A DNA stretch of 51,526 bases from Gemmatimonadota bacterium (GTDB taxonomy: Bacteria > Gemmatimonadota > Gemmatimonadetes > Longimicrobiales > Gaopeijiaceae), in contig JAGWBP010000023.1 in the NCBI GenBank assembly GCA_021295835.1, positions 1 to 51,526 of the forward strand, in the 5' to 3' direction. The first letter of the stretch is position 1, and each line of letters begins with the position of its first letter. A program made the translations under genes and the position numbers. This document shows positions 24,109 through 33,323 of this stretch, piece by piece. Under the pieces are notes generated by a model. The model worked only from the letters and a program-made list of their open reading frames with translations, was not told the origin of the DNA and did not search any database.

Positions 24109-25473
24109 ATGGCGACCGCCGATCTGACGGAGCGGGGCGCGCTTTCCAACCCGGACGTGCGTCGCTACGAGGACGTCAACCGCGATGTGCTCCGTGTCAT
24201 GTCGCGGCCCGGAGCCGGCTGGTGGGCGCTCTTCTCGATGGCAGCCGCGGGGGTCGGCGTCCTCCTCGTCTGCTGGTTCTACCAGATCTACAAGGGGATC
24301 GGCGTCTCGGGGCTGAATGCTCCCGTGGGGTGGGGCGTCTACATCACCACCTTCGTCTTCTGGGTAGGCATCGCGCACTCGGGGACGCTCATCTCGGCGA
24401 TCCTCTTCCTCTTCCGCGCCCCGTGGCGACAGGCGATCTACCGGGCATCGGAGGCGATGACCGTCTTCGCCGTGATGACCGCAGGCCTCTTCCCCCTGAT
24501 CCATGTGGGACGGGTCTGGCACGCGTACTGGCTCGTCCCCTACCCCAACTCGCGCTTCCTCTGGCCGAACTTCCGGTCGCCGCTGGTGTGGGACGTCTTC
24601 GCGATCACCACCTACTTCACCGTCTCGGCGGTCTTCTTCTACCTGGGGACGATCCCCGATCTGGCGGCGGCGCGCGACCACGCACGGGGCCTCAGGAAGA
24701 AGTTCTACCAGGTCATCTCGCTGGGGTGGCGCGGGACCGACCGCGAGTGGCACCACTTCTCGAAGGCCTACATATACCTAGCCGCGCTGGCGACACCGCT
24801 GGTCCTCTCGGTGCACTCGGTGGTGTCCTGGGACTTCGCGATGGCGATCGTGCCCGGGTGGCACACCACGATCTTCGCGCCCTACTTCGTGGCCGGCGCG
24901 ATCTTCTCCGGCGTCGCCCTGGTGATCACCCTGGCCGTGCCGATGCGGAAGTACTTCGGCCTGCAGGACTACCTCACGGTCAAGCACTTCGAGGCGATGG
25001 CGAAGCTGTGCATGCTCACCAGCCTCATCGTGCTGTACGCCTACCTGGTCGAGTACTTCCTGGCCTGGTATTCGGGCGAACCACCGGAGCGGGGGTCGTT
25101 CTGGAACCGGGTCTTCGGGCACTACTGGTGGGCCAACTGGATCATGCTCACCTGCAACGGACTGGTGCCGCTCATGCTCTGGTTCCGGCGGGTCCGAAGG
25201 TCGATCTCGGCGCTCTTCGTGATCTCGATCTTCATCAACATCGGCATGTGGTTCGAGCGCTACGTGATCATCGTGACCTCGCTCTCGCACGAGTACGAGC
25301 CGTGGGCGTGGGGCCTCTACCGACCCTCGGTCGTAGAGATGGGGATTCTGCTCGGCAGCTTCGCCTGGTTCGGCTTCTGGTTCCTCCTCTTCACGCGGCT
25401 GCTTCCTCCCGTGGCGATCGCGGAGATGAAGGAGGTGGTGCCCCCGCCCAGACGAGGAAAGGTGGCCACATGA
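24109..25473 (+). CDS. actC: Alternative complex III subunit ActC, NrfD-like quinol-binding membrane protein
   Basis: 454 residues with about ten membrane helices, matching the NrfD/PsrC family. Marker segments are PGAGWWALFSMAAAGVGVLL, VYITTFVFWVGIAHSGTLIS (with the histidine conserved near the quinol site), WDVFAITTYFTVSAVFFYLG, LVLSVHSVVSWDFAMAIVPG and NIGMWFERYVIIVTSLSHEY. In the complex it forms a quinol-oxidising core with ActF. It starts 40 bases after actB, and its stop overlaps the actD start (ATGA). Confidence 0.95.
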   Translation: MATADLTERGALSNPDVRRYEDVNRDVLRVMSRPGAGWWALFSMAAAGVGVLLVCWFYQIYKGIGVSGLNAPVGWGVYITTFVFWVGIAHSGTLISAILFLFRAPWRQAIYRASEAMTVFAVMTAGLFPLIHVGRVWHAYWLVPYPNSRFLWPNFRSPLVWDVFAITTYFTVSAVFFYLGTIPDLAAARDHARGLRKKFYQVISLGWRGTDREWHHFSKAYIYLAALATPLVLSVHSVVSWDFAMAIVPGWHTTIFAPYFVAGAIFSGVALVITLAVPMRKYFGLQDYLTVKHFEAMAKLCMLTSLIVLYAYLVEYFLAWYSGEPPERGSFWNRVFGHYWWANWIMLTCNGLVPLMLWFRRVRRSISALFVISIFINIGMWFERYVIIVTSLSHEYEPWAWGLYRPSVVEMGILLGSFAWFGFWFLLFTRLLPPVAIAEMKEVVPPPRRGKVAT

Positions 25474-26018
25474 TCTTCCGCGCGAGACGTCGTCCGGGCC
25501 ATCTGGGCTTCTTCGCCCTCTTCGAGCACCTGGACACCACTGTGGACGCATGCAAGGAGCTCCGCGCCAGAGGGTACCGGAGGCTCCGCGCCTACGCGCC
25601 GCTCCCCGAGCACGAGCTGCTCGAGGAGGGTCTAGCCCACAGGCACAGCCCCGTGCGCGTCTTCACCCTGGCGGGAGCCCTTACCGGCGCGGCGACCGGC
25701 TTCGCCTTCACCGCCTGGACCTCGATGGACTGGCCGCTCGTCACCGGGGGCAAGCCGATTCTGTCGATGCCTGCGTACGTGGTGATCGCCTTCGAGCTGG
25801 CGATCCTCTTTGGCGCCCTCTCGACGGTGATCGGTCTCTTCCTGAATGCTGGGCTGCCCAACTTCCGACCCCTTGTGGCGTACCACCCGGAGTGCTCCAG
25901 CGGAAGCTTCGGCGTCTACGTGACGGTGCCGCCCGCCCAGGCCGACGACCTCCGCGAGCTCCTGGAGCGGCACTGCCCCAGCGAGCTTCGGGTGGACCCG
26001 GAGGGATTCGATGTCTGA
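25470..26018 (+). CDS. actD: Alternative complex III subunit ActD (DUF3341)
   Basis: 182 residues from the ATG overlapping the actC stop. It has a soluble N-terminal domain (LGFFALFEHLDTTVDACKEL, RGYRRLRAYAPLPEHEL), two membrane helices (VFTLAGALTGAATGFAFTAW and YVVIAFELAILFGALSTVIG) and a short C-terminal domain ending with VTVPPAQADDLRELL. This is the DUF3341 layout of ActD, a structural membrane subunit. Its end overlaps the actE start by eight bases, indicating translational coupling. Confidence 0.93.
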   Translation: MIFRARRRPGHLGFFALFEHLDTTVDACKELRARGYRRLRAYAPLPEHELLEEGLAHRHSPVRVFTLAGALTGAATGFAFTAWTSMDWPLVTGGKPILSMPAYVVIAFELAILFGALSTVIGLFLNAGLPNFRPLVAYHPECSSGSFGVYVTVPPAQADDLRELLERHCPSELRVDPEGFDV

Positions 26019-26751
26019 GGCTGGGGCAGGAGCCACGCGGCGACTGGGTGCCTGGGCGCCACTGCTCGTGGCGGTCGCTCTGCACGGATGCGTGCCGCTC
26101 GACGACTTCCTGGGCGATGTCTTCGGGAGGAGCATGCGCGACCAGCGTTCCTTCGACCCGTACGAGCACACGCTGCTGCCGCCCGAGGGCTCAGTGCCGA
26201 TCTCGGCGGGGAACTACGCGGCCGGACCGCACCAGGTGAACGTCGGACAGCCGGAGGGGGCGCTCGATGTGCCGCCCCCCTTCGCGCAGGAGGATCTAAC
26301 CGCCCGCCCCGAGGTGTTGGACCGCCTCGTCAACCCGGTCCCAGTCACCCAGAGGTCGCTCGCCCGGGGCGAGGAGCTGTACGAGCGCGTCTGCGTCGTC
26401 TGCCACGGCCCCGACGGCGCCGGTACGACCGGCTACATCTTCGAGGTGCACCCCGCGATGGCGGCCTATCCGCTGCAGGGAGAAACCGCGAAGGGGCGCA
26501 GCGACGGCTATCTCTACGCGATGATCCGCGTCGGACGGGGGCTCATGCCCGCCTACGGCCACCAGATCGGCCACTACGACCGCTGGCACGTCGTCAACTA
26601 CCTCCGCCAGCTCCAGGGGCTCGTCACGGTGGTTGCGCCCGAACCGGAGTCGGAACCGGCAGTGGACGAAGCGGCCGCCGGGGCGGACGACGGCGACCAC
26701 GATGCGGATTCGGATCACAGCCGCGACGAAGCCCACGAGGAGGCGAGCTAG
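26011..26751 (+). CDS. actE: Alternative complex III subunit ActE, monohaem cytochrome c lipoprotein
   Basis: 246 residues. A lipoprotein signal ends in LLVAVALHGC. A class I cytochrome c domain follows with the haem site CVVCH in LYERVCVVCHGPDGAG (near residue 130) and a candidate axial Met in GRGLMPAYGHQI. The early segment MRDQRSFDPYEHTLLPPEGS is typical of ActE. The last 35 residues are unusually acidic with several histidines (DDGDHDADSDHSRDEAHEE), a possible metal-binding or flexible tail. It likely relays electrons from ActA to an oxidase or soluble acceptor. Confidence 0.93.
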   Translation: MSEAGAGATRRLGAWAPLLVAVALHGCVPLDDFLGDVFGRSMRDQRSFDPYEHTLLPPEGSVPISAGNYAAGPHQVNVGQPEGALDVPPPFAQEDLTARPEVLDRLVNPVPVTQRSLARGEELYERVCVVCHGPDGAGTTGYIFEVHPAMAAYPLQGETAKGRSDGYLYAMIRVGRGLMPAYGHQIGHYDRWHVVNYLRQLQGLVTVVAPEPESEPAVDEAAAGADDGDHDADSDHSRDEAHEEAS

Positions 26752-26754
26752 GCG

Positions 26755-28053
26755 ATGGCGCGCCACCTGGTTCCAGAGACGATTCCGTTGTGGCACCTAG
26801 GCCGGGGCCGGGTCGGAAGCACGCTCCTGCGGCTGATGGTGGTAGTCGGTGCGGTTTCCTTCTTCGTGACTCTCGGCAGCGATCCGCAGCTTGCGTGGAA
26901 GTCGTACGTGGTGAACTGGAACTACTTCGCCTCGATCGCGCTCGGCGGGGTGATGGTCGGAGTGGTCACCTGGATCGTGAAGGCGAAGTGGAATTGGTCG
27001 GTACGCCGCATTCACCACTCCTTCGCCGCGTACCTGCCAATTGCCTTCGTCCTCTTCATCCCGATGCTGGTCTCGCTCAGGGAGGACTACTTCCCCTGGA
27101 TCGCGATGATGGCGGACGATCCGATCGTCCAGAAGAAGGCGGCCTACCTGAACATCCCCTTCCTGGTGAGCAGGAATCTGGCAGGGGTGCTCGCGCTCTT
27201 CGCCATGGCTTGCGGCTTCGTCTACCTGGCGCTCCGCCCTGACCTGGGGAGGGCTGCGGCGGCGCTAGCCTCGTCGGACCGGGGTGATGGCGGCAGCTCC
27301 TGGTGGCGGGAGCGCTTCACCAGGGGGTGGGTCGGCCAGGAGCAGGAGGAGGTGCAGAGCTATCGCCGCATGACGCGCATGGCGCCGCTCCTGGTCATGG
27401 TCTACGCGCTCGTCATGACCGTAATCGCATTCGACTGGGCGATGTCGCTCGAGCCGCACTGGTTCTCGACGCTCTTCGGCGGCTGGTTCTTTATGGGCGC
27501 ACTCTGGGGAGGCTTCGCCGCGACGGCCGTCATCGCCGTCTTCCTAAGGCAGCTGAGTCCCGTGATGAAAGAGCATGTCGGCAAGTCGCAGCTCTGGGAC
27601 CTCGGCAAGCTCACCTTCGCCTTCGCCGTCTTCTGGACCTACCTCTTCTGGTCGCAGTACATCGTTATCTGGTACGGGAAGCTGCCGTGGGAGCAGGCTT
27701 GGGTGATCACGCGGGTGGGGGAGCCGTGGGGCGGACTTTCGGCGGCGGTCATCCTGATGTGCTTCGTGGTACCCTTCGCCGGGCTCCTCGGCGCTCGCCC
27801 CAAGCGGACCCCCCGCATCCTGCAGACCTTCGCGGTGGTGGTGCTCACGGGACTCTGGATCTGGCACTACATGCTGATCTTCCCCTCCCTGCACCACGCG
27901 GGCGACCCCGCCTTCTCGGCGGCGACTCCGCTGATCGGGCTCATGTTCCTGGGCCTCTTCCTCATCGCCGTGCGGTGGTTCCTGGCCACCTTCCCGGGGA
28001 TCCAGCTCTGGCAGCCCCCGGTGGACCCAGAGCCCCTGGAGGCGGAGGGGTAG
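26755..28053 (+). CDS. actF: Alternative complex III subunit ActF, quinone-binding membrane protein
   Basis: 432 residues with about ten membrane helices, a second NrfD-like protein paralogous to ActC. Diagnostic segments are YVVNWNYFASIALGGVMVGV, RRIHHSFAAYLPIAFVLFIP, VMTVIAFDWAMSLEPHWFST, FAVFWTYLFWSQYIVIWYGK and IWHYMLIFPSLHH. It begins three bases after actE. As the last act gene it closes the operon. No cytochrome oxidase subunit genes follow, unlike many act clusters where caa3 oxidase genes are downstream. Confidence 0.94.
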   Translation: MARHLVPETIPLWHLGRGRVGSTLLRLMVVVGAVSFFVTLGSDPQLAWKSYVVNWNYFASIALGGVMVGVVTWIVKAKWNWSVRRIHHSFAAYLPIAFVLFIPMLVSLREDYFPWIAMMADDPIVQKKAAYLNIPFLVSRNLAGVLALFAMACGFVYLALRPDLGRAAAALASSDRGDGGSSWWRERFTRGWVGQEQEEVQSYRRMTRMAPLLVMVYALVMTVIAFDWAMSLEPHWFSTLFGGWFFMGALWGGFAATAVIAVFLRQLSPVMKEHVGKSQLWDLGKLTFAFAVFWTYLFWSQYIVIWYGKLPWEQAWVITRVGEPWGGLSAAVILMCFVVPFAGLLGARPKRTPRILQTFAVVVLTGLWIWHYMLIFPSLHHAGDPAFSAATPLIGLMFLGLFLIAVRWFLATFPGIQLWQPPVDPEPLEAEG

Positions 28054-28175
28054 TCAGTCTTGCGAGCCGAAGGGATGGCGCGTATGGTGATGGCTCGGGC
28101 AGAGAGAGGACAGGCACGGCAGGGACATGGTGACAGTCCGAGCCTCGGCACCGAACTTCATCAATGGAGGACACC

Positions 28176-28739
28176 ATGAGGTCGTGTGCCCCGCTATTCG
28201 TACTCGTTCCACTCGCCACCGGCGTCGCTTCCTGTAATTCGACGAAGCCGGCAAATACCCTCACCGAGCCCGAAACGGTTGCCCTGCTGCATGAAATCGT
28301 CCGACTGTTTGATGATGGCATCGGACGCTCCAGTGCGGTGGATTGCACCGTTGGCGGAGAGGCCACGGTAACCGCAACCTTCGACGACAACTTTGAGGGG
28401 GATTCGACATGGTCTAAAGGCGACGTGACGCTCGTCCTGACCGACTGCGAGACGGATGTCGTCAACGACACGCTGACTCTGAACGGGAAACCAAATGTCC
28501 AGTACACAGGAGATTATTGGGTCGTTCTTGACGACGATTCCGAAGTCGTAAAGGGTGAAGTCAAATTCATGTTCGAGGGTGCCGTGACGTGGCTGAGACG
28601 GAACGGCGATTCCGACACCTGCTCCGTCGATCTGACTTTCGAGAGCACCGAATTCGAGGACGGAATCCCCAAGGGGGACTTCCGGGGCCGCATGTGCGGA
28701 CTCGACCTCGTAATCGGCCCTGAGGAGTTGTTCCCGTAG
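28176..28739 (+). CDS. Lipoprotein of unknown function
   Basis: 187 residues from ATG 28176, with TGGAGG five bases upstream of the start spacer. The signal peptide ends in a lipobox (LATGVASC). The mature protein looks rich in beta strand and acidic residues (GEATVTATFDDNFEGDSTWS, DVTLVLTDCETDVVNDTLTL) and has conserved-looking cysteines in VDCTVGG, TDCET, DTCSVD and RMCGL that may form two disulfides. It may be a beta-barrel or lipocalin-like fold, which is inference. Its base composition appears less GC-rich than the act operon beside it, a possible sign of transfer. Confidence 0.7.
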   Translation: MRSCAPLFVLVPLATGVASCNSTKPANTLTEPETVALLHEIVRLFDDGIGRSSAVDCTVGGEATVTATFDDNFEGDSTWSKGDVTLVLTDCETDVVNDTLTLNGKPNVQYTGDYWVVLDDDSEVVKGEVKFMFEGAVTWLRRNGDSDTCSVDLTFESTEFEDGIPKGDFRGRMCGLDLVIGPEELFP

Positions 28740-28974
28740 CATGATCCGAGCCACACCGCAGCCGACGGCAGCGGTCGCCTTGGTTCCCATCCTGGCCAGC
28801 TCCGGCGGTGGCGCTGTCTACTCTCGGCCACACCGGAGCCGAAGCGGAGAGCGACTCTCACGGCAGCTCCGGGGGAGCAGGGGGGGGGGGATCCCGTTCA
28901 CAAGCCCTTTCAGGGTGGAGGCACAGCGGGCAATCCGTCCGCTCCGAACACAGGTAGACGAGGCCGCTTGACCC

Positions 28975-29526
28975 TTACAGAAACCGCCGCACCCTCTGCC
29001 GATACTCCCGGTACGCATCCCCGTACTGCTCCTCGAGCCACGGCTCTTCGGCAAACGGCGCGACAATGAACACCAGCGCGATGAGCAGGTGCGTAATCCA
29101 CAGAAGCAGCGAGTTCGCGATTACGCTCACGCCCAGGAAGAGCACGATGTCGCCCACGTATTGCGGGTTCCGTGTAATCCTGTACGGGCCGGTCGACACA
29201 AACCCGCCCTTCAACCCACTCGTGTTTCTCCAGCCAATGGCGACCATCCCCCACAGGGCTAGCAGGCCGCCGAGCACTACCATCGGGATCCCGACGACGA
29301 ACCGCAACGGGCTCTGGAAGATCCAGGAATTCCAGTACATCAGGAGCAGCAGGACGTTGATCCCGCACACTGCATAGAAGCCCGCCCAGTTCAGCACGTA
29401 CGGCCAGGAACCACGGCCGCACGGCGGCGGCCACAATCGCTTGTCCGGGACAGCCGCGGACCAGACTGCGCCCGCCAACGTGCCCAGAAGGATCACCACG
29501 GCTGCGCCGAACAGAATGTTGGACAT
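28975..29526 (-). CDS. Isoprenylcysteine/phospholipid methyltransferase-family membrane protein
   Basis: 183 residues, four to five membrane helices. The C-terminal half has the ICMT/PEMT signature: GPYRITRNPQYVGD (S-adenosylmethionine contacts), then the EEPWLEEQYGDAYREYRQRV helix ending. The N-terminal helices (ILFGAAVVILLGTLAGAVWS, FYAVCGINVLLLLMYWN) complete the small methyltransferase fold. Substrate is unknown; bacterial members methylate lipids or small thiols. It follows the cupin gene by 12 bases on the same strand, suggesting co-transcription. Confidence 0.85.
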   Translation of the reverse strand: MSNILFGAAVVILLGTLAGAVWSAAVPDKRLWPPPCGRGSWPYVLNWAGFYAVCGINVLLLLMYWNSWIFQSPLRFVVGIPMVVLGGLLALWGMVAIGWRNTSGLKGGFVSTGPYRITRNPQYVGDIVLFLGVSVIANSLLLWITHLLIALVFIVAPFAEEPWLEEQYGDAYREYRQRVRRFL

Positions 29527-29538
29527 GCGCGCGACCCC

Positions 29539-29862
29539 CTACCGATTCGGGTTCGGCGCCATCGCCACCAGCAACACCAGGTTGCCATCGGACTCGTTCG
29601 CGACGCCGTGCGGTTCGTCCGGCTCTGACCACACCACCGCGCCGGGGCCCAGGACTTCGCTCCGGTCGCCCACCGTGAAGTGGCCTTCGCCCTCTATCAC
29701 ATAGTAGAACTTCGTTGCGCCAGCATGCGTGTGTACGCGTTGGGCCTGCCCGGGGCCGACGCAGTAGACGTCGCAAAACATCTGGTCGGTCTCGAAGAGG
29801 TTGAGCTTCTGCATCTTCTCGGCGGAGAAGCGGCGGCGGCGGGTGGAGTCGACGATGTTCAT
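29539..29862 (-). CDS. Small cupin-domain protein
   Basis: 107 residues from ATG 29862, chosen because the longer frame to 29943 adds sequence without family character. Cupin motif 1 is visible as QRVHTHAGATKFYYVIEGEG (metal-binding His, His and Glu pattern) and motif 2 as PGAVVWSEPDEPHGVANES. The rest is a single beta barrel. It probably binds a metal and a small ligand; specific function is unknown. It precedes the methyltransferase gene in a likely two-gene operon. Confidence 0.82.
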   Translation of the reverse strand: MNIVDSTRRRRFSAEKMQKLNLFETDQMFCDVYCVGPGQAQRVHTHAGATKFYYVIEGEGHFTVGDRSEVLGPGAVVWSEPDEPHGVANESDGNLVLLVAMAPNPNR

Positions 29863-30013
29863 TGAATGGCCTCGGAAGTGGGATGGGAGCATTGGAGCAG
29901 CGCACATGACCTTTTCCGCCCCACGGTCACCCTGCGCAAACAAGACGCACTCTGTCGGTGGGCTCTGTTCGCAGAAAACCCTGGGAGGGATTCTGTCAGC
30001 ACCCTGCGGCCAA

Positions 30014-30799
30014 CTATTGCCCGTTGGGAGATGGGGCTCGCGCCGCGCCGGGGGGCGGGGTGTTCTCGCCGGCCCGCTCCAGCCGGTTCCGCACCTCGTA
30101 GCCCATCGATCGAATCAACCGCGCCTCGTGGGCGTCCAGCCCCGTCCGGCCGAAGACGGTGCGCAGTACGCGCATGACGCTCTCGGGCTTTCGCGCCCTG
30201 AAGAAGTCCACGGCGGCCAGCCCCGCTTCCAACGCTCGGTCCATCTCCTCCAGCTCGGCGGCGGTGGCAGGCCCGAGCGACCGCTTCCCGGCGGGGAACT
30301 CGGGCGCTGCCGGGTCCGGGCGGGAGTCGGCGAGGAAGAGCTCGTACGCGACCACCAGGACCGCCTGGGCCAGGTTGAGCGAGGTGTAGTCGGGGCTGGT
30401 GGGGACGACGAGCACCTCGTGACACCTGTCCAGGGCCGCGTTGGAGAGGCCGCAGTCCTCACGACCAAAGACGATGGCCACATTCCCGCTGCGGCTCCGC
30501 TCCACTATTCGACCGGCGAGCTCGCGGGGCCGCCGGTAGTTGCGCCGTGCCGTTCGCGGGCGCGCCGAGGTGCCCACCACATAGGTCGCGTCCGCCAGCG
30601 CGTCGTCGAGCGACGGCACGACCCGGGCCGCCTCGACGATCCGCCCCGTGCGGTGCGCGATCCCGGTGATCCGCTGAGGATCGAACTCGGCCGGATCGAC
30701 CACCGCGAGGCGCTCGAGTCCCATGTTGGCCATGGCGCGAACAGCCGCGGCGATGTTCACCAGGTCCTGGGGCTGGTTGAGGACCACCGTGATCTTCAC
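30014..30799 (-). CDS. TrmJ-like SpoU-family RNA 2'-O-methyltransferase
   Basis: 261 residues from GTG 30799, which overlaps the stop of the MFS gene (GTGA). The SPOUT motifs are present: VVLNQPQDLVNIAAAVRAMA (motif 1), VAIVFGREDCGLSNAALDRC (motif 2) and VPTSPDYTSLNLAQAVLVVA (motif 3, the S-adenosylmethionine knot). The C-terminal helices (ARKPESVMRVLRTVFGRTGL, DAHEARLIRSMGYEV) resemble the TrmJ C-terminal domain. TrmJ methylates position 32 of tRNA; the exact target here is inference. Last gene of a probable operon with the MFS transporter and the acyl-CoA dehydrogenase. Confidence 0.87.
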   Translation of the reverse strand: MKITVVLNQPQDLVNIAAAVRAMANMGLERLAVVDPAEFDPQRITGIAHRTGRIVEAARVVPSLDDALADATYVVGTSARPRTARRNYRRPRELAGRIVERSRSGNVAIVFGREDCGLSNAALDRCHEVLVVPTSPDYTSLNLAQAVLVVAYELFLADSRPDPAAPEFPAGKRSLGPATAAELEEMDRALEAGLAAVDFFRARKPESVMRVLRTVFGRTGLDAHEARLIRSMGYEVRNRLERAGENTPPPGAARAPSPNGQ

Positions 30800-31986
30800 G
30801 GGTCGGCTTCCCCCGGCTGAGCCAGACCCACGACGAAGATGACCGCAGTCAGCATCAGAGCGGCCCCCGCCACGTAGGGCAGCCCGAGCCGGATGTCGAA
30901 GAGGGCTCCCGCCAGCGCCGGGCTCAGCACCCTGGCCAGGGACCCCACGCTCTGCCCCAGCCCCAGGACTGCTCCCTGCCGCTTGGGCCGGGTCGCGCGG
31001 GAAAGGAGCGCAAGCACGCTCGGTATCGAGCCGCCGTAGCCGATTCCGACGAGCACCAGGCCGCACAGCAGAAGGGGCGTGGTCGTGGCGGCGCTCAGCA
31101 GGAGAAGCCCCAGGCACAGGGGGATCCCGCTCGCCCTGAGCACCCTGAGCTCGCCGAAACGCGGTACCAGCCTACGCACCAGCCCCCCCTGGACGATCAC
31201 CGACACGATCCCCAGGAGCGCGAATAGGTACCCCGCCTGCCGCGTCCCCATCCCGAAGCGCTCGGACGCGAGAAGGGGGAGGGTGGGCTGAAGAGTGGCG
31301 AAGGCCATGGTAATGCAAAGGTATCCCGCCAGGATCAACCGTATCTGCCGGGACTTCCCGGCCTCGGCCAGGGCGGCACCGAGGTTGAAGCGCGAGCGAG
31401 CGCGGGGGATGCCCGGACGCCGGGATTCGGGCAGCCAGGCAAGAGCCGCGAGCGCGTTGAAGAGACAGAGCGCGGCGGCGGTGTAGCCGGGTGCCGCAGG
31501 CGAACCGGGGGACAGGCCGTGGAGGATGCCTCCCAGCGCCGGGCCGACGACGAAACCCAGCCCGAAGGCGGCACCGATGAGCCCGAGGCCGCCGGCACGG
31601 TGGCCAGGGGGCGTCACATCGGCGATATAGGCCTGCGCCACGGGGATCGTGGATCCCCCGATCCCGCCTACGGCGCGGGAGAGGAACAAGAGCGCCAGCG
31701 AGTCGGCCCGGGCGAACACCGTGTATGCTAGCGCACTCCCCAGCAGCCCCACGATGATGACCGGTCGCCGCCCCACATGGTCGGAGAACCGCCCCCATAG
31801 AGGTGCCATGACCAGTTGAACCAGCGAGTAGGTGGCGTAGAGGAGGCCGGTCTGAAAGCCGCTGGCCCCGAAGTCCGAGGCGTAGAAGGGCAGCACCGGG
31901 AGGACTATCCCGAACCCGATGAGATCGACCAGCACTGCAAGGAAGAGAAGACCGAGACCGGCCCGCCGTGCCGGGACTTGCATCAC
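30796..31986 (-). CDS. MFS transporter (TetA-like drug:proton antiporter family)
   Basis: 396 residues, twelve predicted helices. The MFS motif A is seen as GRFSDHVGRRPVII after helix 2. The N-terminus LAVLVDLIGFGIVLPVLPFY has the D-x-x-G-F-G-x-x-x-P pattern of the TetA/DHA1 group, and motif C-like GAAFGLGFVVGPALGG occurs in helix 5. The likely role is export of small hydrophobic compounds or metabolites. Start ATG 31986 (a second ATG follows directly); 28 bases separate it from the upstream acyl-CoA dehydrogenase gene. Confidence 0.9.
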   Translation of the reverse strand: MMQVPARRAGLGLLFLAVLVDLIGFGIVLPVLPFYASDFGASGFQTGLLYATYSLVQLVMAPLWGRFSDHVGRRPVIIVGLLGSALAYTVFARADSLALLFLSRAVGGIGGSTIPVAQAYIADVTPPGHRAGGLGLIGAAFGLGFVVGPALGGILHGLSPGSPAAPGYTAAALCLFNALAALAWLPESRRPGIPRARSRFNLGAALAEAGKSRQIRLILAGYLCITMAFATLQPTLPLLASERFGMGTRQAGYLFALLGIVSVIVQGGLVRRLVPRFGELRVLRASGIPLCLGLLLLSAATTTPLLLCGLVLVGIGYGGSIPSVLALLSRATRPKRQGAVLGLGQSVGSLARVLSPALAGALFDIRLGLPYVAGAALMLTAVIFVVGLAQPGEADP

Positions 31987-32014
31987 GTCACAGCAACACG
32001 CTGTCCACTACACC

Positions 32015-33178
32015 CTAGGCACGCAGCAGGTCCTTGGCGATCGTCTGCAGCTGCATGTTGTCGGTTCCCTCGTAGATCGTGCCGATCTTCGCGTCCCGGT
32101 AGAGCTTCTCCACGGGGTACTCCCTGGTGAACCCATACCCCCCGTGCAGGTCGATGCATCCCGAAGACACCGTCTGGGCCGTGCGCGACGCGAAGATCTT
32201 CGCCATCGCCGCCTCGCGCACGAATCTGGCGCCAGCGTCTTTCGAGCGGGCGGCGTTGTACACCATAAGTCGCGCCGCCGCGACCTGGGTCGCCATCTCG
32301 GCGAGCTGGAACTGCACCGCTTGGAACTCAGCCACCGGGCGCCCGAACTGCTCCCGCTGCTGCACGTAGCGAATCGTGTGGTCGAGCGCGCCCTGGGCCA
32401 GCCCCACCATCTGGGCGCCGATGCCGATTCGGCCCTCGTTCAGCGTCTCGACGGCGACCTTGTAGCCCTGTCCAAGCTCGCCAAGGATGTCGGCGTCGGC
32501 GACCCGCACGTCGTCTAGGATCAGCTCCGCCGTGGACGAGGCCCGGATCCCGAGCTTGTCCTCCTTCTTTCCCACCGAGAAGCCGGGTGCGCTCCGCTCC
32601 ACGACGAAGGCCGTGATCCCCTTGTACCCCCGCTCCGGGAGCGCGTTCGCGAAGACGATGTAGAGCCCTGCTTCGGCCCCATTGGTGATCCAGAGCTTCC
32701 GGCCATTCAGGACCCATCCGTCGCCGTCGCGTACCGCCTTGGTCGAGAGAGCGAAGGCGTCGGAGCCGCTCCCCGCCTCCGAGAGGGCGTAGGCGCCGAC
32801 GGTGTCGGAGGCCAGCCGGGGGAGGTAGCGGGCCATCTGCTCCTCGGTGGCCCACTTGAGGATGGCGTTGTTGACCAGCGTGTTCTGGACATCCACGACC
32901 ACCGCGACCGAAGGATCGACGCGAGAGAGCTCCTCGACAACCAGCGTGGCAGTGAAGAAGGAGCTGTCGATGCCGCCGTGGCGCTCGGGGACCTCTATCC
33001 CCATGAGGCCGAATTCGAAGAACATCCCGATGAGGTCGGAGTCGACCCGCTGCGCCTCGTCCATGCGGGCGACCCGGGGGGCCACCTCCGACCCGGCGAA
33101 GTCGCGCACCGCGTCCCGAAACCCGCTCTCGTCGTCGCTGAGCGCGGTGAGTGGGGGACGGTTAGGGGGCGCTGCCAT
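32015..33178 (-). CDS. Acyl-CoA dehydrogenase (short/branched-chain type)
   Basis: 387 residues from ATG 33178 (an upstream extension to 33226 is possible but poor). It is a FAD enzyme oxidising acyl-CoA to enoyl-CoA with electron-transfer flavoprotein as acceptor. Signature 1 is visible as AYALSEAGSGSDAFAL and signature 2 as QREQFGRPVAEFQAVQFQLA. The end has GGYGFTREYPVEKLYRDAKI followed by GTIYEGTDNMQLQ with the catalytic-base glutamate. The pattern fits butyryl or 2-methyl-branched acyl-CoA dehydrogenases. First gene of the operon with the MFS and TrmJ-like genes, and divergent from gcvH. Confidence 0.93.
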   Translation of the reverse strand: MAAPPNRPPLTALSDDESGFRDAVRDFAGSEVAPRVARMDEAQRVDSDLIGMFFEFGLMGIEVPERHGGIDSSFFTATLVVEELSRVDPSVAVVVDVQNTLVNNAILKWATEEQMARYLPRLASDTVGAYALSEAGSGSDAFALSTKAVRDGDGWVLNGRKLWITNGAEAGLYIVFANALPERGYKGITAFVVERSAPGFSVGKKEDKLGIRASSTAELILDDVRVADADILGELGQGYKVAVETLNEGRIGIGAQMVGLAQGALDHTIRYVQQREQFGRPVAEFQAVQFQLAEMATQVAAARLMVYNAARSKDAGARFVREAAMAKIFASRTAQTVSSGCIDLHGGYGFTREYPVEKLYRDAKIGTIYEGTDNMQLQTIAKDLLRA

Positions 33179-33323
33179 TCGCTCTTTCGGTGGTAGTCGT
33201 GAAGCCGGTAATCTAACGCCTCCCAACCTTGACGCTTCCGCCCCCTGCGGATTCTATTCTGTCGCGCCGGAGTGCCTCGCTGTGGAGGCCAGGAGAGACG
33301 ACCCAACCCGGAGGATGCGGCGA

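Noticed and set aside
28864..28895. G-rich run after the lipoprotein gene
   Set aside because: A long G homopolymer without a pairing partner; could be a sequencing artefact and has no clear function.
33179..33323. Possible glycine riboswitch upstream of gcvH
   Set aside because: The 145-base divergent gap has no recognisable glycine-aptamer core and is too short for the usual tandem aptamer.
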